A DNA stretch of 64,000 nucleotides. Source: Streptomyces sp. NBC_00376 (GTDB lineage: Bacteria; Actinomycetota; Actinomycetes; Streptomycetales; Streptomycetaceae). Below the pieces are notes generated by a model. It saw nothing but the letters and a program-made list of their open reading frames with translations. It had not been told where the DNA came from and searched no databases. Position numbers and translations under genes: made by a program. The stretch is taken from NCBI RefSeq assembly GCF_036077095.1, contig NZ_CP107960.1, positions 930,001-994,000 on the forward strand. Reading direction: 5' to 3'. Shown here piece by piece: positions 26,431 to 34,991 of the stretch. The first letter of the stretch is position 1. Each line of letters starts with the position of its first letter.

Positions 26431-26458
26431 TCGTTTCGGCCGATTCCGGAGCGCACAG

Positions 26459-29149
26459 ATGCGGTCACTCACGGGCAAGTATCCCCGGAGCCTCGCAGGC
26501 GAGGTCTTCGCCCTGCAGGTGGTTGTGGTCGTGCTCCTCGTGGCCACTTCGGTGCTGGCGCTCATAGTGCAGGCCCGGCACGACAGCACTACGGAGGCGA
26601 GAAACCGCTCCGTCGCCGTCGCGCAGGCATTCGCTCATTCACCGGGTCTCCTGACCGCGCTGAAGGCTCCTGATCCTTCCAGGGTGCTCCAGCCGCTCAC
26701 CGAGGCGGGGCGGAAGGCGACGGGCGTCGACTTCATCGTGGTGATGGACACGAAAGGGATCCGCTACACGCACCCCCGGCCGGAGCTGATCGGGAAGAGG
26801 GTCGTCGCCACCCTCGCGCCGGCGCTGGCCGGACATGTGTACACCGAGAGGGTCAACGGCCCGCTCGGCCGTGAGGTGCAGGCGATCGTCCCCGTCCACG
26901 ATCACGCGCAGGTCGTCGCCCTGGTGGCTGCCGGCATGAAGGCCGCGAGTGTGGCCGGCGTGGTGGCACGGCAGATTCCGATCATCCTCGGTGGAGGAGC
27001 GGTTGCGCTCGGAGTGGCCACGAGCGGGACGGCCCTGGTGACCAGGCGGCTTCGGCGGCAGACCCACCGTCTGGGCCCTGTCGAGATGAATCGCATGTAC
27101 GAACATCACGACGCGGTGCTGCACTCCGTGCGCGAAGGCGTGCTCATCGTCAGCAATGACGGTCGGCTGCTGCTGGCCAACGACGAGGCCAGACGGCTGC
27201 TGGATCTGCCGCTCGACGCCGAGGGGCGACGCATCTCGGACTTGTCCGGCCTTGATCCCGGCATGCTGGAACTGCTGACGTCGAGGCGGGCGGCCACGGA
27301 CGAAGTGCACCTCGCGGGGAGCCGACTGCTCGCGGTGAACCAGCGGCCCACGGACCGTCACGGTGGCCCCCAGGGGACGGTCGCGACCTTGCGTGACTCC
27401 ACAGAATTGCGGACGCTGTCCGGCAGGGCGGAGAACGCCCGCGAGCGGCTGCGCCTGCTGTACGACGCAGGTCTCGGCATCGGTACCACGCTCGATGTGG
27501 TGCGCACGGCCGAGGAACTGACCGAGATCGCGGTCCCCCGGCTCGCCGACTTCGCAACCGTCGATCTGGCCGAACCGGTCCTCCACGGTGACGAGCCGAC
27601 CAGTACCGACACGGACATGCACCGCACCGCTGTACGCGGCATCCGGGACGACCATCCCCTGTACAAAGTCGGCCGGCTGATCAACTTTCTCCCCTCCACA
27701 CCACAGGCACGGGCCTTCGCCACCGGTCGGCCGGAGCTGGTGCCCGACCTGTCCGCCGCACCCGGCTGGCTCGCCCAGGCCCCGGAGCGGACGCGGACGA
27801 TCGTGGAACACGGGGTCCATTCGCTCATCACGGTGCCCCTCCAAGCACGGGGCGTCATCCTGGGCATGGCCAACTTCTGGCGCTCCGAGAAGCCCCAGCC
27901 ATTCGAGGAGGACGACCTCTCCCTGGCCGAAGAACTGGTCGCCCGGGCGGCCGTCAGCATCGACAACGCCCGCCGCTACACCCGCGAGCACGCCATGGCC
28001 ATGACTCTGCAACGCAGCCTGCTCCCGCGGGCCCTGCCCGAACAGAGCGCGCTCGACGTCGCCCATCGCTACTTGCCCGCACTCTCCGGGGTGAGCGGCG
28101 ACTGGTTCGACGTGATCCCGCTCCCGGGCAGCCGGGTGGCGCTGGTCGTCGGGGATGTCGTCGGCCACGGCCTGCACGCGGCCGCAACGATGGGACGGCT
28201 ACGCACTGCCGTACACAACTTCTCCACACTCGACCTGCCGCCCGACGAGATCCTCAGCCACCTCGACGACCTGGTCGGGCGCATCGACCAGGAGGAGGCG
28301 GAAACCACCGCCGATGCGGGGATCGTGGGAGCCACCTGCCTGTACGCGATCTACGATCCCGTCTCCCGCCACTGCGCCATGGCCCGTGCAGGGCACCCAC
28401 TGCCCGCGCTGGTCCGGCCCGACGGCAGTGTGTCGTTCCCCGACCTGCCGGCCGGCCCGCCCCTGGGCCTGGGCGCCATGCCGTTCGAGACGGCCGAACT
28501 GGAAGTGGCGGAGGGCACACAGTTCGTCCTCTACACCGATGGGCTCATCGAGGACCGCACCCGGGACATCGACGTGGGGATCGAGCTACTGCGTCAGGCC
28601 CTGGAGTGCCATCCCGACCGGTCGCCGGAGGAGAGTTGCCAGGCGGTCCTCGACGCGCTCCTGCCAGATCGGCCGAAGGACGATGTGGCGCTGCTCATCG
28701 CCCGGGCGCGGGCGATCCCGCCCGACCATGTCGCCGACTGGGACATGCCGTTCGATCCTGCCGCTGTGGCCGGAATGCGTGCTGCCGTGGCAGAGAAAGT
28801 CGACGACTGGGGTCTGTCGGAGCTTGCGTTCGCCGCGGAACTGCTGCTCAGCGAGTTGATCACCAACGCCATCCGCTACGGCTCCGCGCCGGTCACCGTA
28901 CGACTGCTGTACGACCGCACCCTGACCTGCGAGGTGGCCGACAGCAGCAGCACCTCGCCCCATCTGCGTGATGCCGCCGCGACGGACGAAGGGGGCCGCG
29001 GTCTGTTCCTCGTCGCACAGCTGGCCGAGCGCTGGGGCACCCGTTACACCCCCCAGGGAAAGGTCATCTGGGCGGAGATGTCGCTGCCCCGGTCCGACGG
29101 GAGCACCGAAGGCACGGCGCGGTCGGACGTCCTCGACGCGGAACTCTGA
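26459..29149 (+). CDS. Membrane multisensor PP2C/SpoIIE phosphatase with anti-sigma kinase domain
   Basis: An 896-residue protein. A transmembrane helix near residues 13-37, an extracytoplasmic dCache-like sensor and a second helix (about 175-200) are followed by a PAS domain (SVREGVLIVSNDGRLLLAN), a GAF domain (about 340-520), a PP2C/SpoIIE domain (SGDWFDVIPLPG, VGDVVGHGLHAA, YTDGLIEDRTRDI), and a C-terminal HATPase_c_2 anti-sigma kinase domain (LLLSELITNAIRYG, GGRGLFLVAQ). Such proteins both dephosphorylate anti-anti-sigma factors and phosphorylate them, linking an outside signal to sigma-factor release. GGAG lies seven bases before the ATG. No partner anti-sigma gene is adjacent. Confidence 0.9.
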   Translation: MRSLTGKYPRSLAGEVFALQVVVVVLLVATSVLALIVQARHDSTTEARNRSVAVAQAFAHSPGLLTALKAPDPSRVLQPLTEAGRKATGVDFIVVMDTKGIRYTHPRPELIGKRVVATLAPALAGHVYTERVNGPLGREVQAIVPVHDHAQVVALVAAGMKAASVAGVVARQIPIILGGGAVALGVATSGTALVTRRLRRQTHRLGPVEMNRMYEHHDAVLHSVREGVLIVSNDGRLLLANDEARRLLDLPLDAEGRRISDLSGLDPGMLELLTSRRAATDEVHLAGSRLLAVNQRPTDRHGGPQGTVATLRDSTELRTLSGRAENARERLRLLYDAGLGIGTTLDVVRTAEELTEIAVPRLADFATVDLAEPVLHGDEPTSTDTDMHRTAVRGIRDDHPLYKVGRLINFLPSTPQARAFATGRPELVPDLSAAPGWLAQAPERTRTIVEHGVHSLITVPLQARGVILGMANFWRSEKPQPFEEDDLSLAEELVARAAVSIDNARRYTREHAMAMTLQRSLLPRALPEQSALDVAHRYLPALSGVSGDWFDVIPLPGSRVALVVGDVVGHGLHAAATMGRLRTAVHNFSTLDLPPDEILSHLDDLVGRIDQEEAETTADAGIVGATCLYAIYDPVSRHCAMARAGHPLPALVRPDGSVSFPDLPAGPPLGLGAMPFETAELEVAEGTQFVLYTDGLIEDRTRDIDVGIELLRQALECHPDRSPEESCQAVLDALLPDRPKDDVALLIARARAIPPDHVADWDMPFDPAAVAGMRAAVAEKVDDWGLSELAFAAELLLSELITNAIRYGSAPVTVRLLYDRTLTCEVADSSSTSPHLRDAAATDEGGRGLFLVAQLAERWGTRYTPQGKVIWAEMSLPRSDGSTEGTARSDVLDAEL

Positions 29150-29491
29150 CCGCTGGACCGGCAAGTCCCCGAAAAGAGCGGTTCCTCAACCATCCCGGCA
29201 CGGTGGCTGGGATATCGACCGTCGTGCGACCCACGCCGACAGCTACGGACGTCTGCGGCACGTCCGCTCGCTGTGCGAGGCCAATGCGGTGCTGGGCCGG
29301 TTCGTCGCCGAGGCCCGTGGCGGAGCGCCTTTACGGAACGCGGAAACGGCTGCAGCCGTGCGGCCCCCGGGCAGAAGCGAGGGCTGAACGGACCGGAGAA
29401 CGGGACCGTTCGACCCCTGGTGTGTTCCGCTTGTACGAACTCACGATGACGAGACGGGGCCGGGCAACCCGTGGAGCCGAGGAGGGCCACC
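29150..29491. other. Upstream region of the DevR-like gene
   Basis: The 342 bases hold the box at 29402-29416. A short stretch (29210-29390) reads weakly as protein (YGRLRHVRSLCEANAVLGRF) without a start; it may be a gene scrap. No other feature is seen. Confidence 0.5.
29402..29416 (+). promoter_or_regulatory. DevR-type box upstream of the regulator itself
   Basis: GGGACCGTTCGACCC, 75 bases before the response-regulator start, with one mismatch in the right arm. It is consistent with autoregulation, as known for DosR in M. tuberculosis. Confidence 0.6.
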
Positions 29492-30202
29492 ATGAGCGAG
29501 GACACGGGGTTCTCGGCGCGGAAGCCGATCCGGGTGTTCCTGCTGGACGACCACGAGGTGGTCAGGCGCGGCGTGCAGGATCTGCTCGACGCGGAACCCG
29601 ACATCGAGGTCGTCGGCGACGCCGGCACAGCCGATCACGCGTTGGCCCGCGGCCCGGCGCTCCGCCCCGACGTGGCGATTCTCGATGTGCGGCTGCCGGA
29701 CGGCGACGGGATCACGGTCTGCCGTGAGCTGCGCTCCCGGATGCCGGAACTGGCTTGCCTGATGCTCACCTCGTTCGACGACGACGAGGCCCTGCTCGAC
29801 GCCATCATGGCCGGCGCGGCCGGCTACGTACTGAAGGAGATCAAGGGCGCGGACCTCGTCACCGCCGTCCGCACACTGGCCTCCGGACGCTCGACCCTCG
29901 ACCCGTCCACGACGGCACGGCTGATGAACAGCCTGCGCGAGGAACAGCCCGGTGCCGGATCCGAGGGGGACGACGCGCTGTCGGCGCTGTCCCCGCGAGA
30001 GAAGGACGTCCTCGCGCTGATCGGCGAAGGCCTGACCAACGGCCAGATCGGCAAGCGCCTCTACCTGTCGGAGAAGACGGTCAAGAACCACATCTCCCGT
30101 CTGCTGGCCAAGCTCGGTGTGGAGCGCCGCATCCAGGCGGCTGTGATCGCCGCGCACGCCTCGGATGCCTCCCCACACGGTGCCGAGCGCCATCAGACCT
30201 GA
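29492..30202 (+). CDS. devR: DevR/DosR-like NarL-family response regulator
   Basis: A 236-residue regulator. The receiver domain begins VFLLDDHEVVRRGVQDLL and has the phospho-acceptor in ILDVRLPDG (Asp65), LTSF as switch Thr/Ser, and the Lys in GYVLKEIKG. The LuxR-type DNA-binding domain is LSPREKDVLALIGEGLTNGQ to LYLSEKTVKNHISRLLAKLG. Receiver and HTH are very close to mycobacterial DosR (the motifs DDHEVVRRG, LDVRLPDG, IKG and EKTVKN are shared). It is expected to activate the boxed genes when phosphorylated by the neighbouring kinase. GAGGAGG precedes the ATG. It faces the kinase gene tail to tail (31-base gap). The S. coelicolor counterpart is called OsdR. Confidence 0.9.
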   Translation: MSEDTGFSARKPIRVFLLDDHEVVRRGVQDLLDAEPDIEVVGDAGTADHALARGPALRPDVAILDVRLPDGDGITVCRELRSRMPELACLMLTSFDDDEALLDAIMAGAAGYVLKEIKGADLVTAVRTLASGRSTLDPSTTARLMNSLREEQPGAGSEGDDALSALSPREKDVLALIGEGLTNGQIGKRLYLSEKTVKNHISRLLAKLGVERRIQAAVIAAHASDASPHGAERHQT

Positions 30203-30233
30203 CCGTACGGCTCCTCGAAACACCCGTGCGGCA

Positions 30234-31994
30234 TCAGGAGAGTCGCAGCGGAACCCGCCAGCTCAGCCGGGTACCGCCCTGCGCGGACTCCCCCACACTC
30301 ATCCCCCCGCCGAGTTTCTCGGCGCGCCGTGCGAGGTTGTCGAGCCCGCTGCGCGAACCGCTGTGTGCCGGCATGCCCGCACCGTTGTCGGACACGACCA
30401 GGTTCACCTCGCCCTCCCCCACCATCAGCGAGATGTCCACCGCCGTCGCCCGTGCGTGGCGGGTGACATTGCTCAGCGCCTCGCCGAGCACCGCGATCAC
30501 CTGATCGGCGGTCGCGGCCGGCACATCGGTGTCGATCAGCCCTCCCATCCGCAGCGTCGGCTGGAAGCCCAGAGTCCGCGCGGCCCGCTCGACCGTGGCC
30601 ACGGTCCGGGCACGCAGCCCCTGGCCGGCCCGGCCCGGACCACCGGCGCGGAGTCCGAAGATGGTGGACCGGATGATCTTGATGGTCTCGTCCAGATCGT
30701 CCACCGCTCGCAACAGCCGTTCGCGCGCCTGCGGCTGTTCCACCAGCCGCACCACGCTCTGCAGGGTCATCCCGGTGGCGAACAGCCGTTGAATGGCCAG
30801 ATCGTGCAGATCCCGGGCAATGCGGTCGCGTTCCTCCAGCAGGGCGATCTGCTCGGCGGAATCGCGCCGCTCGGTGAGCTCCATCGCCAGTGCCGCCTGT
30901 CCGGCGAACGCCAGCAGCGGTGCGGTCTCCGCATCGGTGAAGGCGGGACGTTCCCGTACCCGGGCCAGCAGCAGCACCCCACGGGTCCGCTCCCCCGTGA
31001 CCATCGGAACCGCGACCGCGGGGCCGAGCCCCGCCCACCTCGGCGGGCCCGCATTGATCCTCGGATCATGTTCGACGTCGAGGCTGGTGATCGGCTCGCC
31101 CGCGTCCAGGGCCGCACCGGCGAACGAGCCCGCCCGCGGCAGGACCAGACCGCGATGCATCTCGGCGTCCAGCCCGGACGCCTTTGCCACGCGGAGGGAC
31201 CCCCCTGCCGCGGGCAGTGCCAGCACCCCGAGATCCGCGGCAAGAATGTGTGAGGAGTGATCAACGATCATCTGCAGGACGTGTGTCTCGTCCGCTCCGC
31301 TCAGCAGAGCCGCGACGATCTCGCTGTTGGCTTCCTGCCAGCGTTGGCGGTCGCGCGTCTCCGCGTACAGACGGGCGTTCTCGATGGCCACTCCCGCCGC
31401 CACCGCCAGCGTCGACACCACGGTTTCGTCCTCGGCGTCGAATGCCCGGCCTCCCCGCTTCTCGGTCAGGTACAGATTGCCGAACACCCTGTCGCGAACC
31501 CGGACGGGAACCCCCAGGAACGAGTGCATCGGGGGGTGGTTCGGCGGAAACCCGTAGGACGACGGATGCTCGGAGAGTTCCACCAGCCGCAACGGCTCGG
31601 GGTGGCGGACCAGCTCGCCGAGGATGCCGTGTCCCTCGGGCAGGGGGCCGATGGCCCCGCGCTGCTCCTCCGTGATGCCCACCGGCAGGAACTGTGTGAG
31701 CCGGGTTCCCTCACCGACCACCCCCAGGGCCCCGTACTCGGCATCGACCACGACGACCGCGGCCTCCACGATCCGGCGCAGCACCTGGGGCAGATCGAGT
31801 CCTCTGCCCACCGACATGACGGCATCCAGCAGGTGGGCCTCGGCCGGACCCCGCATCACGGCGTCGAGCCGCTCCTGGAGATCTCCCGGCAGTGTGCCCA
31901 GCCGACGGTGCGTCTCTCCGCAGTGGCCGGATCCCTTGTCGCCGTTGTCGCCCACGTTGCCTCCGTCGTGACCCACGTAGCGAACCGGGGTCAC
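30234..31994 (-). CDS. devS: DevS/DosT-like GAF histidine kinase
   Basis: A 586-residue soluble kinase with two GAF domains (about 65-210 and 235-375), a HisKA_3 dimerisation helix with the phospho-His in RIARDLHDLAIQRLF (His397), and a HATPase domain (LGEALSNVTRHARA, DNGAGMP, GLDNLARRAEKLGG). In GAF-A the segment GFPPNHPPMHSFLGVPVRVR aligns with the heme pocket of M. tuberculosis DevS, and His153 matches its proximal heme ligand His149. It should sense oxygen, CO or NO through heme and phosphorylate the DevR-like regulator. The GTG at 31994 gives a long polar N-terminus, so a later start is possible. The S. coelicolor counterpart is OsdK. Confidence 0.88.
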   Translation of the reverse strand: MTPVRYVGHDGGNVGDNGDKGSGHCGETHRRLGTLPGDLQERLDAVMRGPAEAHLLDAVMSVGRGLDLPQVLRRIVEAAVVVVDAEYGALGVVGEGTRLTQFLPVGITEEQRGAIGPLPEGHGILGELVRHPEPLRLVELSEHPSSYGFPPNHPPMHSFLGVPVRVRDRVFGNLYLTEKRGGRAFDAEDETVVSTLAVAAGVAIENARLYAETRDRQRWQEANSEIVAALLSGADETHVLQMIVDHSSHILAADLGVLALPAAGGSLRVAKASGLDAEMHRGLVLPRAGSFAGAALDAGEPITSLDVEHDPRINAGPPRWAGLGPAVAVPMVTGERTRGVLLLARVRERPAFTDAETAPLLAFAGQAALAMELTERRDSAEQIALLEERDRIARDLHDLAIQRLFATGMTLQSVVRLVEQPQARERLLRAVDDLDETIKIIRSTIFGLRAGGPGRAGQGLRARTVATVERAARTLGFQPTLRMGGLIDTDVPAATADQVIAVLGEALSNVTRHARATAVDISLMVGEGEVNLVVSDNGAGMPAHSGSRSGLDNLARRAEKLGGGMSVGESAQGGTRLSWRVPLRLS

Positions 31995-32154
31995 ACCTTC
32001 ACGGTAGTAGCCTCACGGCGAGAGGCATCCGGTGGGCGGAAACCGCTCGCACGCCGCGATCATCGCCCCGTGCCCGGAGGCACGAAGAGCGTCTGGACGG
32101 CCCCGGCGGCAGAGCCGTTCGTCCCCTGCTGCGGGCCGGCCCCGCCGGGGTGTG

Positions 32155-32510
32155 ATGGACACCCGGCTGACCGGCGGCGAGGGTTTCGCCGACCTGCTGG
32201 CGGCCCCCCCGGCGGTCGGCTGGGTGGTCGCCGCGCTCCGCCACGGCCACGCGGGCGTCGGCCTGATCGCGGTCCTCGCTCTCGGTGGCACCCTTGCCGT
32301 CCATGAATACCTCGCCCGGGTACTCATCGCGCTCGTGCCGGCCACCGGCCGGACCCTGGAGGCGGCGGCCGGCGGCGTGCCTCGCACGACATGCGTGCGC
32401 TGCTGGAGTACGCGCCCCGCTCGGCACGACACCGGACAGCGGCCGGCGTCGCCACGGTTCCGCTGAGCGAAGTCGGTCCGCGAGCCATGGGCCCCTCGAC
32501 CGTTCAATGA
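32155..32510 (+). pseudogene. Frameshifted heavy-metal P-type ATPase fragment
   Basis: Frame 1 reads the transmembrane region of a metal P1B-type ATPase (VGWVVAALRHGHAGVGLIAV, then GTLAVHEYLARVLIALVPAT and GRTLEAAAGG). Near 32376 the homology shifts into frame 3 (RASHDMRALLEYAPRSARHR, then TVPLSEVG) and stops at 32510. Everything after the actuator start, including the DKTG phosphorylation site, is gone. CtpF, a P-type ATPase, is a DosR-regulon member in M. tuberculosis, so this may be another lost regulon gene. A weak operator-like site (32111-32125, 12 of 15) lies just upstream. Confidence 0.75.
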
Positions 32511-32624
32511 CGCGTGGCGCCGCCCGGTGCGGGTCGCCCGTCCCGCGCGGCTCTCGCCCCATGCGGCCGTGAGTCCCACGTGGCACGTTGGATACAGCAT
32601 CATTCTGAGGAGAGGGCGGCAATC

Positions 32625-33545
32625 ATGCGAGCTCACCTCGGCGACCAACTCGTCATCGAGAGTCCAAGAACCGGCACCGCCAGGCGCGACGGCGAGATCG
32701 TCGGCCTGCACCACGAGGACGGAACACCTCCTTACGACGTGTGCTGGTCGGACACGGACGAGGTGACGCTCTTCTACCCCGGGCCCGACGCACACATCCA
32801 CCACCTGGAGCACCGACAGTCCGGGGCCGCGCGAGAGTCGCAACCGGACACGGGTGAGGCTGCGGTGTCGCCAGCCGCCGCTCCAGCGAGTGGGACGGCC
32901 GACCCCGGCGATATCGGCCGACGCGTGGCCGCCGAGCGGCGAAGACAAGGGATGAGCCGTGAGGAGATGGCCCGCCGCGCGGGGATGTCGCTCAGCTACC
33001 TCACCTACCTGGAGGAACAACCCGCGGACCCGACCCTGGCAACCCTCATCGGACTGGCCGACGCGCTGGGCACCACCGTCACCACTCTGCGCGGCGGCGG
33101 CATGGATCTCCCACCCGGCAGGGGAAACGCGTTGCTCCACCCTCAACTACGGGATCTCGGCCCGGAGGAGTGCCGCGCCCTGCTCTCCACGCACGGCGTG
33201 GGGCGCGTCGCGGTCTCGGCGTCCGACGGCCACCCAGCAGTCATCCCGGTCAACTACGAAGTCATCGATGACACCATCGTCTTCCGGACGGCGCCGGGCA
33301 CCGTGACCGCAGCGGCTGCGGACAAGGAGGTCGCCTTCGAGGTCGACCACGTGGACGATGCCCTCAGCCAGGGCTGGAGCGTGCTCGCCGTCGGCCCCGC
33401 GAGCACCGTGACGGATCCCGATACCTTGCGCAGGCTCGCCCAGCACGCTCACACCAGACCATGGGCGGGCGGGGAGCGCGAGATGTGGGTATCGATCCGG
33501 TCCACGAGCCTCACGGGCCGTCGGATCACTTCGGCCGACCAGTAG
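32625..33545 (+). CDS. DUF1918-XRE-flavin-barrel fusion protein
   Basis: A 306-residue three-part protein. Residues 1-62 are DUF1918 (MRAHLGDQLVIESP to DVCWSDTDEVTLFYPGPDA), a small SH3-like barrel. After an alanine-rich linker comes an XRE-type helix-turn-helix (IGRRVAAERRRQGMSREEMA, AGMSLSYLTYLEEQPADP). The C-terminal half is a pyridoxamine-phosphate-oxidase-like split barrel (GVGRVAVSASDGHPAVIPVN, TIVFRTAPGT, WSVLAVGPA) expected to bind FMN or F420. It may be a flavin-responsive regulator. Related flavin-barrel proteins occur among hypoxia-induced genes of actinobacteria. GAGGAGAGGG precedes the ATG. Confidence 0.85.
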   Translation: MRAHLGDQLVIESPRTGTARRDGEIVGLHHEDGTPPYDVCWSDTDEVTLFYPGPDAHIHHLEHRQSGAARESQPDTGEAAVSPAAAPASGTADPGDIGRRVAAERRRQGMSREEMARRAGMSLSYLTYLEEQPADPTLATLIGLADALGTTVTTLRGGGMDLPPGRGNALLHPQLRDLGPEECRALLSTHGVGRVAVSASDGHPAVIPVNYEVIDDTIVFRTAPGTVTAAAADKEVAFEVDHVDDALSQGWSVLAVGPASTVTDPDTLRRLAQHAHTRPWAGGEREMWVSIRSTSLTGRRITSADQ

Positions 33546-33612
33546 CCCGGGGTTGCCGACGTTGTTCGAAGGTGGTCTTTCCGGCAGCTGGAAAAGAAGA
33601 CGGTACGGGAGT

Positions 33613-33735
33613 GGAGCTCCATCTGATCGTGGGCGTCGACGGACGCCAGTCCGTTGGCGGTCGGCTGGATGGTGAACGGCTGCGCGCCACGGCTGACGCT
33701 GCACCAGGGGGCATCCGCGGCCTGGCACCACGGAC
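33613..33735 (+). pseudogene. Possible universal stress protein relic
   Basis: The start LIVGVDGRQSV resembles the first strand of USP domains. A frame change later gives GWMVNGCAPRLTLHQGASAAW, reminiscent of the segment that follows (DWAxDEAxxRxxPLRLVxAS). Stops interrupt every frame. The match is short and the call is tentative. Confidence 0.3.
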
Positions 33736-33780
33736 TTCGGTCCTGCTTTCCGACCTCCGCCGAACACTGGGCGCAGGTGG

Positions 33781-34167
33781 CCTTCGCCTACCCGGCTGCG
33801 CGGCGAGGAGCTGCCGCTCGCGGACGGAGCCGCATCGCTCCAGGAGGCTGTGGCGGACGTGCTGACGCGCAAGGCGGTGGCCACCTGCTGTGAGCATGGT
33901 GTGGGAACGCTGGTCGTGGTGGGTGGGGTGGCCGCCAACTCCCGTGTGCGGGCGCTCGCCGAGGAGCGCTGCTCGGCCGCCGGGATCGCGCTGCGGGTCC
34001 CACCGCTGAAACTGTGCACCGACAACGGGGCGATGATCGCAGCCGTCGGTGACCTGCTGGTCCGGGCGGGAGCCGAGCCCGCCCCCCTGGATGTGTCCAT
34101 CGACCCGTCCGCGCCACTTGAGTACGCCGCCCTGCACCCCGTCACCCGAGCCGCCAGGGCCGCGTGA
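33781..34167 (+). pseudogene. C-terminal fragment of TsaD
   Basis: The frame encodes the last third of the tRNA N6-threonylcarbamoyladenosine synthase subunit TsaD: LQEAVADVLTRKAVATCCEH, then GTLVVVGGVAANSRVRALAE and the nucleotide/metal motif LCTDNGAMIAAVGDLLVRAG, ending in SAPLEYAALHPV. The N-terminal two thirds with the HxxxH zinc site are absent. The stop overlaps the GTG of the next chimeric frame. An intact tsaD must exist elsewhere, since the gene is normally essential. Confidence 0.8.
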
Positions 34168-34991
34168 CGGCGCGGCTTGTCCGGCCGGTTCCGGGTTCAC
34201 TTCTTCCAGGGTTCGCCGACGGTATACGCCAGGTCCATGCCGAGGCGTTCTCGGCACCGCCCCGGAACGAGAGCGAAACGCACACCGACCACTACCTGCA
34301 ACGCCTCGCACACGACGTCTCCCGGCCGGGCTTCACCACAGCACTCGCCGTCCCCAGCACGGCGCAGGGCCGGGGAATCGGTGCCTCGCTCCTCGAAGCC
34401 GTGACCGCGGACGCACCAGCCGGGCGGTGCCGGCTGCTGACCTCCGTGCGCGCCGATTCGGCCATGTCCTTCTACCGGCAACTCGGCTCGACACAGACCA
34501 CCCATCCCGCTCCCGGGGGCAGCGGCCACGCGGCATTCCTCGGCACACGGCACACGGCACCCGGCACGCGCACAGCTGGACTGCTGGACCGGCTCAAGGC
34601 AGCTGACCGGAAGAACGCCCGTCTCAAGCAGCAGGCCACTGCCGCCCGCGCCACCGGACTCGCCGGACTCGCCTCGGACGCGAACGGTTTCCAGGCAGTC
34701 ACCGCCACCACCGACGGCGGTGCGGACGAGGCCCGCGCCCTGGCCACCGCCGTACGTGACCGGCTTTCTGTCGGCACCCCGGGTGCCGTCGGCGTCGGAA
34801 CACACGCCGTAGTCATCGTCGTAGCGCTGAACAAGGCAGGCCGAGAGACAGGACTGAACGCTGCGTCGCCGGTAAAGCAGTTCCTCGCCGGCCGCGGCGG
34901 CTCCCCGGAGCCGGCGCAGGGCGGTGGCCTGCCGGCCGACCGTCTCGCCGACGCCCTGGCGGAGCTGCCCCGCCTCATCCGCGAGCGATGA
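34164..34991 (+). CDS. Chimera of GNAT acetyltransferase and alanyl-tRNA synthetase tail
   Basis: A 275-codon open frame with GTG overlapping the TsaD-fragment stop (GTGA). Residues 1-130 look like a GNAT acetyltransferase with an internal gap: HAEAFSAPPRNES, then QGRGIGASLLEAVTADA (the acetyl-CoA loop R/QxxGxG/A) and RADSAMSFYRQLGS. From about 140 on it matches the C-Ala/DHHA1 end of AlaRS: GLLDRLKAADRKNARLKQQA, VVALNKAGRETGLNAAS, and the AQGGG motif followed by RLADALAELPRLI. The catalytic and editing domains of AlaRS are absent. It may be a fused relic or a free C-Ala protein that binds tRNA. Continuous coding over 800 bases argues for some selection. Confidence 0.6.
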   Translation: MTARLVRPVPGSLLPGFADGIRQVHAEAFSAPPRNESETHTDHYLQRLAHDVSRPGFTTALAVPSTAQGRGIGASLLEAVTADAPAGRCRLLTSVRADSAMSFYRQLGSTQTTHPAPGGSGHAAFLGTRHTAPGTRTAGLLDRLKAADRKNARLKQQATAARATGLAGLASDANGFQAVTATTDGGADEARALATAVRDRLSVGTPGAVGVGTHAVVIVVALNKAGRETGLNAASPVKQFLAGRGGSPEPAQGGGLPADRLADALAELPRLIRER

